From the NCBI GenBank assembly GCA_937901915.1, contig CALGUD010000052.1, forward strand, positions 1 through 19,755: a stretch of DNA of 19,755 nucleotides, written 5' to 3'. A program made the translations under genes and the position numbers. Numbering within the stretch: position 1 is the first letter of the stretch; each line of letters begins with the position of its first letter. The stretch comes from an uncultured Flavobacteriaceae bacterium. Lineage in GTDB: Bacteria; Bacteroidota; Bacteroidia; Flavobacteriales; Flavobacteriaceae. Under the pieces are notes generated by a model. It ran no database searches. It was not told the DNA's origin and worked only from the letters and a program-made list of their open reading frames with translations. Shown in pieces: positions 8,431 through 15,127 of the stretch.

Positions 8431-9630
8431 ATGGGCTTAAAAAGTAAATTACATAGTTTAAAAGAAAAGTACAAAGGGACCAAAATGGCACCTGCGTTCA
8501 ATGCCATACATACATTTTTGTATCTGCCAAACGATACTACTCACGGGGGCACTCATGTAAAAGCTGCCGACGACCTAAAACGAACCATGAATATCGTTAT
8601 TCTGGCATTAGTACCATGTTTAATATTCGGTATGTTTAATGCCGGTTTTCAACATTATAATGCCTTAGGCACACCTGTAGAATTTTTATCCTGGGACGCT
8701 TTCTGGATTGGGATAAAAAAGGTTCTTCCGTTGGTTATCGTGTCCTATGGAGTTGGATTATTAGTTGAATTTATCTTTGCTGTAATAAAAGGGCACGAAG
8801 TAGAAGAGGGGTACCTGGTTACCGGGATGCTCGTTCCGCTTATTGTCCCTATAGATATTCCGCTCTGGATGCTTGCCGTAGCTGTCGTATTTGGAGTTGT
8901 AATAGGAAAAGAAGTATTTGGAGGTACAGGTATGAATATCCTGAACCCCGCTTTAACCATACGCGCATTTTTATTTTTTGCCTATCCTACGTGGATGAGT
9001 GGAGATAAAGTTTGGGTGCACGGCGCCGTCGAAAGGGCCAATGATATATCCGGAGGCGCTCAGGTTGATGCTATATCAGGCGAAACTATATTGGGAAACC
9101 TGGCTCAAAATCAACCTGTTAATTATTCAATAGCTGAAATGTTCTACGGATTTATTCCCGGGTCGGTTGGGGAAACATCTACTTTACTGATACTTTTGGG
9201 CGGATTATTTCTCATTTTCACAAAAGTTGGAAGTTGGAGAATTATGCTGTCATGTATAATTGGTGCACTTGTAATGGGGCTGATATTTAATGGAGTGGTT
9301 CATGCAGGATGGATTACTGAAACCAGTAAATTTTATGCGTTAATGAGTATGGATTTCTGGATGCACTTGATTGTAGGTGGGTTGGCGTTCGGTATAGTTT
9401 ATATGGCTACTGATCCCGTTACAGCCTCACAAACAAATAAAGGAAAATGGATTTATGGCTTTTTTATTGGATTCATATCCATAATGATAAGGGTATTTAA
9501 TCCGGCATATCCGGAAGGGGTGATGTTGGCTATATTATTAATGAATGTCTTTGCGCCGACAATAGATCATTATGTGGTAAAGGCCAATGTTAAGAAGAGA
9601 TTAAAACGTATAAAAGTTAAAACTGCATAA
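8431..9630 (+). CDS. nqrB: Na+-translocating NADH:quinone reductase subunit B
   Basis: NqrB is the large integral membrane subunit; it carries covalent FMN and riboflavin and forms much of the Na+ path and quinone site. The 399 residues contain about ten hydrophobic spans. Conserved pieces include AFNAIHTFLYLP near the N-terminus, EEGYLVTGMLVPLIVP (125-140), GKEVFGGTGMNILNPALTIR (159-178) and YMATDPVTAS (324-333). The ApbE flavinylation motif, usually Dxx(S/T)GAT, reads DAISGET (213-219): Thr219 is present as the FMN anchor, but the Ala before it is Glu. The nqrC start follows 2 bp after the stop. Family identity is certain; the effect of the Glu is unknown and may be usual for the clade. Confidence 0.97.
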   Translation: MGLKSKLHSLKEKYKGTKMAPAFNAIHTFLYLPNDTTHGGTHVKAADDLKRTMNIVILALVPCLIFGMFNAGFQHYNALGTPVEFLSWDAFWIGIKKVLPLVIVSYGVGLLVEFIFAVIKGHEVEEGYLVTGMLVPLIVPIDIPLWMLAVAVVFGVVIGKEVFGGTGMNILNPALTIRAFLFFAYPTWMSGDKVWVHGAVERANDISGGAQVDAISGETILGNLAQNQPVNYSIAEMFYGFIPGSVGETSTLLILLGGLFLIFTKVGSWRIMLSCIIGALVMGLIFNGVVHAGWITETSKFYALMSMDFWMHLIVGGLAFGIVYMATDPVTASQTNKGKWIYGFFIGFISIMIRVFNPAYPEGVMLAILLMNVFAPTIDHYVVKANVKKRLKRIKVKTA

Positions 9631-9632
9631 AA

Positions 9633-10379
9633 ATGGCAATTAATACAGAAAAAAATTCATATACGATACTGTTTGCAATTGGTATGGTATTAGTGGTAGG
9701 GTCATTACTTGCATTTGTTGCAATGACTCTAAAGCCTACCATCACAGAAAATGAACGCCTTGAAAAACAGCAAAATATACTCTATGCTATGGGAATAAAT
9801 AATAATGAGGGTCCCGGTAGTGTAGATTTTATACCTACAACAGAAGTAACAGATGTATTTAATAAATATATCACCCGGCAACTTGTTATTCAGGGTGATG
9901 ATGTACAAGAAGATCCGGAAGCCTATTTAATAGATATAAAAAAAGAAGGTGATAAAGCAAAGAACCCATCCTATACAAGAAAATTACCTTTGTTTGTTGG
10001 TGAAAAAGATGGGAAAACTATTTACGTAGTTCCTATGAGAGGCAAAGGTCTCTGGGATGCGATCTGGGGATATATAGCCTTAGATAAAAATATGGTGGTA
10101 CAAGGAGTCTTTTTTGACCATAAAGGTGAAACCCCGGGACTTGGAGCCAACATTAAAGAACGCTTTTTTATGGATGATTTTGAAGGAGAGGAGCTCTTGA
10201 ATGATGGAAACTTTGAAGGAATAAAAGTGGCAAAAGGTAATTCGGACCCGCTTAATAAAATAAAAGATGATAATGAAGTAGATGCAATTGCAGGTTCAAC
10301 TATTACTGGAGATGGGGTAACAGCCATGATTAAAAAAGACCTTAGAATGTATTTGCCTTACTTTAAACGTTTAAAGTAA
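9633..10379 (+). CDS. nqrC: Na+-translocating NADH:quinone reductase subunit C
   Basis: NqrC has one N-terminal membrane helix (about 10-32) and a periplasmic FMN-binding domain that relays electrons within the complex. HKGETPGLGANI (163-174) is the conserved flavin-domain motif. The flavinylation motif appears near the C-terminus as DAIAGSTITGDGV (217-229), with Thr223 as the predicted phosphoester attachment point; relative to Dxx(S/T)GAT it has Ala and Ser in place of Ser and Ala. The length of 248 residues is typical. The last codons and stop lie inside a 22-bp perfect palindrome. In the standard order nqrD would follow directly, but here a four-helix-bundle ORF intervenes. Confidence 0.97.
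   Translation: MAINTEKNSYTILFAIGMVLVVGSLLAFVAMTLKPTITENERLEKQQNILYAMGINNNEGPGSVDFIPTTEVTDVFNKYITRQLVIQGDDVQEDPEAYLIDIKKEGDKAKNPSYTRKLPLFVGEKDGKTIYVVPMRGKGLWDAIWGYIALDKNMVVQGVFFDHKGETPGLGANIKERFFMDDFEGEELLNDGNFEGIKVAKGNSDPLNKIKDDNEVDAIAGSTITGDGVTAMIKKDLRMYLPYFKRLK
10358..10379. repeat. 22-bp perfect palindrome over the nqrC stop codon
   Basis: The half site TTACTTTAAAC is followed by its exact reverse complement, ending on the nqrC TAA. In RNA it would form an A/U-rich stem with a minimal loop. It could be a 3' processing element, a protein site or chance within an AT-rich codon run (Y-F-K-R-L-K-stop). It lies 12 bp before the inverted repeat of the inserted cassette. Confidence 0.6.
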
Positions 10380-10404
10380 ATTAAAGTTAGGAGTGCCTTA
10401 ATTT

Positions 10405-10758
10405 ATGACGAATAAGGAGTTTGCCGGACAATTAGAAAAAAGGACATTAAATTTTGCAATTAATGTAATTAATTTATCTGGTAAATTGCCTAAAAACCCT
10501 GAGGCATTAGTTGTTAAAAATCAATTGACAAAATCTGGAACTAGCATAGGGGCAAATTATAGAGAAGCAAATAGAAGTAGGAGTAAAAAAGATTTTAAAA
10601 ATAAAATAAAGATTAGTGAAAGTGAAACAAGTGAAACAGTATATTGGCTAGAGCTTATTGAAGCATTAAATTGGTCTGAAAAAGATAAAATTTTTCAAAC
10701 TAAAAATGAAGCCAAGGCATTGTTAGCTATTTTCACTTCCATTTCAAGTAAATTGTAG
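10405..10758 (+). CDS. Four-helix bundle protein (23S rRNA IVS-encoded protein family, TIGR02436-like)
   Basis: The 117 residues match the four-helix-bundle family typified by ORFs in 23S rRNA intervening sequences, which is also related to the Avd accessory protein of diversity-generating retroelements. The hallmark is SGTSIGANYREANRSRS (44-60), followed by KKDFKNKIKISESE and ETVYWLELI (77-85). The protein is almost all helical, basic in its middle, and has no signal peptide or membrane span. The molecular function is unknown; in DGRs Avd binds nucleic acid and the reverse transcriptase, but no reverse transcriptase is present here. The start is 25 bp after the nqrC stop, in operon orientation. 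AGGAG lies 11 bp before the ATG, unusual in a clade that seldom uses Shine-Dalgarno pairing, and partly overlaps the inverted repeat. Confidence 0.88.
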   Translation: MTNKEFAGQLEKRTLNFAINVINLSGKLPKNPEALVVKNQLTKSGTSIGANYREANRSRSKKDFKNKIKISESETSETVYWLELIEALNWSEKDKIFQTKNEAKALLAIFTSISSKL

Positions 10759-10780
10759 TTTAGTAAAATTAACGCCGAAA

Positions 10781-10825
10781 GTTTAAGAACTTTAAATACT
10801 TTAAGCACTTTAAATATTTTAAGTA
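10781..10825. repeat. 9-bp tandem repeat upstream of nqrD
   Basis: Five exactly spaced 9-mers occur: GTTTAAGAA, CTTTAAATA, CTTTAAGCA, CTTTAAATA, TTTTAAGTA. A degenerate sixth unit (CTTTTCAAT) runs into the right inverted repeat of the cassette. The array lies in the 95-bp space between the four-helix-bundle stop and the nqrD ATG. Confidence 0.85.
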
Positions 10826-10853
10826 CTTTTCAATTAGGCACTGAGAGAAAATT

Positions 10854-11501
10854 ATGGGACTATTATCAAAAAAAGATGCAAAATTAATATCTGACCCATT
10901 AGCAGATAATAACCCGATTACCATCCAGGTATTGGGTATTTGTTCTGCATTGGCAATTACAGCACAATTAAAAGCTTCAATAGTTATGACGCTGGCCGTG
11001 TTGTTTGTATTGGGAGCAGGTAATGTAGTAATCTCTCTGATGAGAAATATCATACCTTCAAAAATCAGGATTATTGTTCAATTAGTTGTGGTAGCTGCCC
11101 TGGTAATTGTTGTAGACCAGGTGCTTAAAGCTTATGCATACGAACTGAGTAAAGAATTATCCGTGTTTGTAGGTTTAATTATTACCAACTGTATTATTAT
11201 GGGGCGTTTTGAAGCATTTGCTTTGGCTAATGGCCCATGGAGATCCTTTTTAGACGGAATTGGTAATGCTTTAGGTTATGGCGTTATACTCATTATTGTT
11301 GGCTTCTTCAGGGAACTTTTGGGTTCAGGTACTTTATTAGGCTTTCCGGTTTTGGGAGACCCCATTGCAAAAACCGGTTTATATGCATTTGGATATGAAA
11401 ACAACGGATTTATGTTATTGTCACCTATGGCTTTAATTACCATTGGGATTATAATCTGGATACAGCGTTCAAGAAATAAAGCGTTAATTGAAGAAAACTA
11501 A
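10854..11501 (+). CDS. nqrD: Na+-translocating NADH:quinone reductase subunit D
   Basis: NqrD is one of two homologous six-helix membrane subunits (NqrD/NqrE) with inverted topology; together they bind an intramembrane iron-sulfur centre through two cysteines each. The candidate ligands here are Cys30 (VLGICSALAIT) and Cys113 (ITNCIIMGRFEAFA). They stand at nearly the same positions as the pair known from Vibrio cholerae NqrD. Further markers are the DGIGNALGYG motif and FRELLGSGTLLG. At 215 residues the length is normal. It is separated from nqrC by the inserted cassette but stays in phase with operon transcription; its leader is formed by the 3' end of the cassette and the 9-bp repeat. Confidence 0.97.
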   Translation: MGLLSKKDAKLISDPLADNNPITIQVLGICSALAITAQLKASIVMTLAVLFVLGAGNVVISLMRNIIPSKIRIIVQLVVVAALVIVVDQVLKAYAYELSKELSVFVGLIITNCIIMGRFEAFALANGPWRSFLDGIGNALGYGVILIIVGFFRELLGSGTLLGFPVLGDPIAKTGLYAFGYENNGFMLLSPMALITIGIIIWIQRSRNKALIEEN

Positions 11502-11599
11502 GTAAGTGTTCGGTTTCATGTTATTTTGAACCTGAAAATTTGGCGTAAAAATAATACTGATTACTGATTACTGATAACTGAATACTGATAACTAATATT
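11502..11599 (+). other. nqrD-nqrE spacer with degenerate hairpin
   Basis: This 98-bp spacer is long for an nqr operon. Before the 7-bp repeat array there is a possible hairpin in which TTCGGTTTCA pairs with TGAACCTGAA (9 bp, two bulges, 8-nt loop), with no T-run after it. I see no ORF or clear -7 box. Confidence 0.4.
11555..11596. repeat. 7-bp tandem repeat ending 3 bp before the nqrE start
   Basis: Six units stand in perfect 7-bp register: TACTGAT three times, then AACTGAA, TACTGAT and AACTAAT. The array forms the whole proximal leader of nqrE, so its copy number could affect translation initiation. No Shine-Dalgarno sequence is present. Confidence 0.9.
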
Positions 11600-12325
11600 A
11601 TGGAACATATAGAATTATTTTTCAAATCAATTTTTATTGATAATATGATATTTGCAACATTCCTTGGAATGTGCTCGTATCTTGCAGTATCTAAAAAAGT
11701 AACAACAGCTGTAGGGTTAGGGGCAGCTGTTATTTTTGTCTTGGCAATTACTATACCATTAAATTGGTTGCTGGATCAATACATACTTCAGGAAGGGGCG
11801 TTGGCATGGATCAGCCCGGAATTTGCCACCTATGATCTGAGTTTTTTGTCATTTATTATGTTTATTGCAACTATTGCAACCATGGTACAACTGGTAGAAA
11901 TTGTTGTAGAAAAGTTTTCACCTGGTTTATATAACTCACTAGGAATCTTTTTACCACTTATTGCAGTTAACTGCGCAATTTTAGGAGGTTCTTTATTTAT
12001 GCAATCAAGGGAAATTGCTTCACTGGGACTGGCATTTAATTACGGGCTGAGTTCAGGGATTGGTTGGTTTATAGCTATTTTAACTATTGCGGCTATCCGT
12101 GAAAAAATACGCTACTCAAACGTTCCTCCTGCTTTAAGAGGATTAGGAATTACCTTCATTATTACCGGGTTAATGGCGATTGGTTTTATGAGTTTTGGAG
12201 GGATGTTAACCGGTGATGACGGAGAGCCGAAGCAACAACAGGAAACTGTAAAAATTGAAAAAAGGGAAAAAACGATAGAAGAAGTAGTTTCTCAAAATAC
12301 AAATAAAGAAGAAATAAGTGAATAA
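11600..12325 (+). CDS. nqrE: Na+-translocating NADH:quinone reductase subunit E
   Basis: NqrE is the six-helix membrane partner of NqrD. The two cysteines expected to help bind the intramembrane iron-sulfur centre are Cys25 (FLGMCSYLAVS) and Cys125 (IAVNCAILGGSLF). Other conserved segments are VQLVEIVVEKFSPGLYNSLGIF (split by one hydrophobic turn) and AAIREKIRYSNVPPALRGLG. Homologues such as that of Vibrio are near 200 residues. This one has 241, the extra part being a highly charged, probably cytoplasmic tail (about 205-241) rich in Glu, Lys and Gln. The stop is 1 bp before the nqrF ATG, implying translational coupling. The start follows a 7-bp repeat array. Confidence 0.97.
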   Translation: MEHIELFFKSIFIDNMIFATFLGMCSYLAVSKKVTTAVGLGAAVIFVLAITIPLNWLLDQYILQEGALAWISPEFATYDLSFLSFIMFIATIATMVQLVEIVVEKFSPGLYNSLGIFLPLIAVNCAILGGSLFMQSREIASLGLAFNYGLSSGIGWFIAILTIAAIREKIRYSNVPPALRGLGITFIITGLMAIGFMSFGGMLTGDDGEPKQQQETVKIEKREKTIEEVVSQNTNKEEISE

Positions 12326-12326
12326 C

Positions 12327-13637
12327 ATGATATTAGCAGCAGGTACAACAGGAACAATTTTAGCAACTGTAACAGCTTTTTTGCTCATCACTTTGGCGTT
12401 GGTTGGTCTTTTATTGTTTGTAAAACAAAAATTATCGCCTTCAGGCCCCGTTACAATTACTATTAACGGAGAAAAAAAACTGGAAGTTGGCTCCGGAGGA
12501 ACTTTACTTTCAACATTAGGAAATCAAAAAATATTTTTACCATCTGCCTGTGGAGGTGGTGGTACATGCATACAATGCGAATGTCATGTGCTTTCTGGAG
12601 GAGGTGAAGCACTTCCTACCGAAACACCCCATTTTACCCGAAAGGAGTTAAAAGAAGGAGCCCGATTGGCATGCCAGGTAAAAGTAAAACAGGATATGGA
12701 TATCACAATTCCTGAAGAAGTTTTTGGTATTAAAAAATGGGAAGCCACTGTAGTTCGAAATTATAATGTAGCATCATTTATTAAGGAATTTGTTGTAGAA
12801 ATTCCTGAAGATATGGGCTACAAAGCAGGTGGATACATTCAAATTGAAATACCTGAATGTGAAATAAAATATTCAGATATAGATATTACCGCACACCCGG
12901 ATGAACACGAAACCCCCGATAAATTTAAATTGGAATGGGATAAGTTTAACCTGTGGTCCCTGGTAATGAAAAACAATGAAGTAGTAGAGAGGGCTTATTC
13001 TATGGCATCTTATCCTGCTGAAGGAAGAGAAATTATGCTTAATGTCCGTATTGCCACCCCTCCATGGGACAGGGCAAAAAATAACTGGATGAGTGTAAAT
13101 CCAGGTATTGCATCATCATATATTTTTGCTCAAAAGCCAGGAGATAAAGTGGTTATTTCAGGGCCTTACGGAGAATTCTTTATCAATGAATCTGACGCCG
13201 AAATGCTATATGTTGGTGGTGGTGCTGGTATGGCACCCATGCGTTCTCATCTCTATCATTTATTCAAAACTTTACAAACGAAAAGAAAAGTTACCTATTG
13301 GTATGGTGGGCGATCAAAACGCGAATTATTTTACCTGAAGCATTTTACCCAGTTAGAAGAGAGTTTTCCGAATTTTAAATTTTATGTTGTGCTCTCAGAA
13401 CCTCTGCCGGAAGATAACTGGAAAGAGAAAAAAGATATTCATGATGAACAGGGAGATGGTTTCCTTGGATTTGTACATCAGGCAGTAATAGATCAGTATT
13501 TATCTAAACATGATGCCCCTGAAGATATAGAACTCTATTTTTGCGGACCTCCTCTAATGAATAAAGCTGTTCAAAAAATGGGAGAAGACTTTGGGATTCC
13601 TGATGAAAATATTAGGTTTGATGATTTTGGAGGTTAA
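12327..13637 (+). CDS. nqrF: Na+-translocating NADH:quinone reductase subunit F
   Basis: NqrF is the electron entry subunit: NADH reduces its FAD, and electrons pass to a [2Fe-2S] centre and on to the membrane subunits. An N-terminal membrane helix (about 8-32) is followed by a ferredoxin domain with Cys75, Cys81, Cys84 and Cys116 (SACGGGGTCIQCEC, then LACQV). The FAD site RAYSMASYPAEG (222-233), the NADH-binding VGGGAGMAPMRSH (296-308), FCGPPLMN and the terminal FDDFGG are all present. I chose the ATG at 12327, giving 436 residues that start MILAAGTTGT. An in-frame GTG at 12318 would overlap nqrE and add only three residues. It ends the nqr operon; a strong terminator follows 64 bp later. 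Confidence 0.97.
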   Translation: MILAAGTTGTILATVTAFLLITLALVGLLLFVKQKLSPSGPVTITINGEKKLEVGSGGTLLSTLGNQKIFLPSACGGGGTCIQCECHVLSGGGEALPTETPHFTRKELKEGARLACQVKVKQDMDITIPEEVFGIKKWEATVVRNYNVASFIKEFVVEIPEDMGYKAGGYIQIEIPECEIKYSDIDITAHPDEHETPDKFKLEWDKFNLWSLVMKNNEVVERAYSMASYPAEGREIMLNVRIATPPWDRAKNNWMSVNPGIASSYIFAQKPGDKVVISGPYGEFFINESDAEMLYVGGGAGMAPMRSHLYHLFKTLQTKRKVTYWYGGRSKRELFYLKHFTQLEESFPNFKFYVVLSEPLPEDNWKEKKDIHDEQGDGFLGFVHQAVIDQYLSKHDAPEDIELYFCGPPLMNKAVQKMGEDFGIPDENIRFDDFGG

Positions 13638-13701
13638 TTTTCTTGATTCAGAAAGATAATTGTGTATATATTTATATAACTAATTTTTTAAAAAATAAAT
13701 G

Positions 13702-13730
13702 AAAGCTGATACTTTGTTATCAGCTTTTTT
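13702..13730 (+). terminator. Rho-independent terminator of the nqr operon
   Basis: AAAGCTGATA, a 6-nt loop and TATCAGCTTT form a perfect 10-bp stem followed by further T residues. It ends 17 bp before the next ORF, so that ORF must be read through or have its own promoter. A near match to the -7 box (TTAATTTG, 13733-13740) directly follows. Confidence 0.88.
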
Positions 13731-13747
13731 GTTTAATTTGTGTAAAG

Positions 13748-14104
13748 ATGGATGTTTTAACAGAACAGGAACTGCATTATCTTGCAATGAATATAGTAGG
13801 AAGGGATCTTCAGGAAAATGGTTTTGAATTTCTAAGTGTAAATAGCAAACCTAAGAAGAATCCACAGTTTGTTTGTTTGAAAGAAAAAAAGGTCCATTTT
13901 ATTATTGTTAGAGCTATAAAATATCCCCAAAATCCCCGGGAGTATGATGCTCTTTTAGTAGAAAAAGTAAAAAAGCATGCCCTTAAATTTAATGCAACTA
14001 CTTATTATGCCGGTGTGGCATTGGCGAATGCCAGTGACATTGAAAAACCAATAATTAAAAACCAAAAATATATTGTTGATTATGATGGAATCATGGAAGT
14101 CTAG
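13748..14104 (+). CDS. Conserved hypothetical protein between nqrF and apbE
   Basis: This is a 118-residue soluble protein with no signal peptide, membrane span or cysteine-rich site. I recall similar small proteins in this position in Flavobacteriia, sometimes labelled as an NQR subunit F, but it has no ferredoxin or flavin motifs. The alternating strand and helix pattern includes GFEFLSVNSKPKKNPQFVCL, KVHFIIVRAIKYP, a Lys-rich helix VEKVKKHALKFNA, then TTYYAGVALANA and a terminal YIVDYDGIMEV. The strand layout vaguely recalls a nuclease-like fold but lacks a convincing catalytic set. It overlaps the start of apbE by 23 bp, so the two are probably coupled. A role in Na+-NQR maturation is suggested only by context. 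Confidence 0.8.
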   Translation: MDVLTEQELHYLAMNIVGRDLQENGFEFLSVNSKPKKNPQFVCLKEKKVHFIIVRAIKYPQNPREYDALLVEKVKKHALKFNATTYYAGVALANASDIEKPIIKNQKYIVDYDGIMEV

Positions 14105-15125
14105 AATCAAATTTATTTTTCCAACCTTACTCTCTTTTCTCCTCTTATATTCCTGTATAAATAAAGAACCCGTTCAAACTTTAAAAACAGAACAGGGATT
14201 TGCGCTGGGAACAACCTATTTAATTAAATATGAAGTTAAGAATGATTCAATTGACTTATTAGAAAATATTGATAAAATTTTTAGTGAGGTAAATCAATCC
14301 ATGTCTACATATTTACCAACATCAGACATTTCAAAAATTAATAAAGGTGACTCTACCATAGTCGTTGATGAGAATTTTAAGGAAGTTTTTTTAAAAGCCA
14401 GGGAAGTTTGGGAAAACAGCAACCAAAAGTTTGATCCGACCGTAGGTGCATTAGTTAATGCCTGGGGCTTTGGCCCTGAAATTACAATAAAAAAAATGGA
14501 TAAGAAACAAGTAGATAGTATTCTTCAATTTACAGGTTTTAGTAAAGTCAATTTAACAGATAAGGGAAATATTATTAAAACACACCCTTCTGTTTATTTA
14601 GATTTTAATGCACTTGCGAAAGGCTATACAATTGATTTAATAGGGAGGATGTTTGATAAAGAAGGGGTGAAAAATTATTTAATTGAATTGGGAGGTGAGA
14701 TTTTAACAAAAGGGGCTAATACCAAAACAGTAAAAAATTGGGTTGTGGCCATAGACCATCCTTTACAGAATGAAGGGGAACGTATTATGATTCAGAAAGT
14801 AAAGCTCGAAAATAAAGCGATGGCAACCAGTGGTAATTACAGGAAATTTAGAGTTGACCAGAAAACAGGAGAGCATTATGTGCACACTATAAATCCTCAA
14901 ACCGGGTATCCTCAAAAAAGTAATGTCTTAAGTGTTTCCGTTATCGCCGATTCTTGTATGGAAGCTGACGCATATGCAACTGCCTTTATGGTTATGTCGT
15001 TAGAAGAAGCTAAAGAATTTCTTGTAAAAACCAATTTTCTGGATGCTTATATAATTAGTACAGATAAAGATGGCAACCTCGAAGAATTTAAAACCAAGGG
15101 TTTTCAAAAATTGCTCCTGGATTAA
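14082..15125 (+). CDS. apbE: FAD:protein FMN transferase ApbE (lipoprotein)
   Basis: ApbE transfers FMN from FAD to Thr in target motifs, here most likely Thr219 of NqrB and Thr223 of NqrC, acting outside the cytoplasmic membrane. The N-terminus is a lipoprotein signal with the lipobox-like LLYSC (Cys25). Family motifs are FALGTTYLIKY, MSTYLPTSDISKIN, FDPTVGALVNAWGFGP, YLDFNALAKGYTID, YLIELGGEI, MATSGNYRKF, HTINPQTGYP and the Mg2+/FAD-binding ADAYATAFMVM. The ATG at 14082 gives 347 residues. A TTG at 14073 is possible but less likely, and 14085 is an immediate alternative ATG. It overlaps the end of the preceding ORF and meets a convergent methyltransferase gene with 2 bp between the stops. 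Confidence 0.95.
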   Translation: MMESWKSRIKFIFPTLLSFLLLYSCINKEPVQTLKTEQGFALGTTYLIKYEVKNDSIDLLENIDKIFSEVNQSMSTYLPTSDISKINKGDSTIVVDENFKEVFLKAREVWENSNQKFDPTVGALVNAWGFGPEITIKKMDKKQVDSILQFTGFSKVNLTDKGNIIKTHPSVYLDFNALAKGYTIDLIGRMFDKEGVKNYLIELGGEILTKGANTKTVKNWVVAIDHPLQNEGERIMIQKVKLENKAMATSGNYRKFRVDQKTGEHYVHTINPQTGYPQKSNVLSVSVIADSCMEADAYATAFMVMSLEEAKEFLVKTNFLDAYIISTDKDGNLEEFKTKGFQKLLLD

Positions 15126-15127
15126 AT

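Larger units (their letters stand above)
10392..10842 (+). mobile_element. IVS-like cassette inserted between nqrC and nqrD
   Basis: A four-helix-bundle ORF and a 9-bp tandem repeat are enclosed by an imperfect inverted repeat: AGTGCCTTAATT at 10392-10403 and AATTAGGCACT at 10832-10842. These pair over 11 bp with one bulged T. This organisation (short inverted repeat, one ORF of this family, inverted repeat) recalls the intervening sequences found in 23S rRNA genes of Leptospira and Coxiella, but here the host is a protein operon. No transposase, direct target duplication or terminator is visible, and the boundaries and any mobility are inference. Confidence 0.4.

Noticed and set aside
10022..10327. 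Minus-strand ORF of 101 codons opposite nqrC
   Set aside because: It is fully antisense to the flavin domain of nqrC, Ser/Pro-rich, and has no start context or recognisable domain.
10405..10758. Diversity-generating retroelement, because the protein is Avd-like
   Set aside because: There is no reverse transcriptase, no template/variable repeat pair and no target gene in the window.
10769..11053. Minus-strand ORF of 94 codons opposite nqrD
   Set aside because: Its C-terminus is only the 9-bp array read in reverse (YLKYLKCLKYLK), and the rest is antisense to conserved nqrD codons.
11555..11596. CRISPR-like array
   Set aside because: The units are 7 bp without spacers; this is a simple tandem repeat.
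12318..12326. GTG start for nqrF overlapping nqrE
   Set aside because: The ATG at 12327 gives the conserved MILAA start and sits 1 bp after the nqrE stop.
14073..14081. TTG start for apbE
   Set aside because: In-frame ATG codons follow at 14082 and 14085 and give a complete lipoprotein signal peptide.
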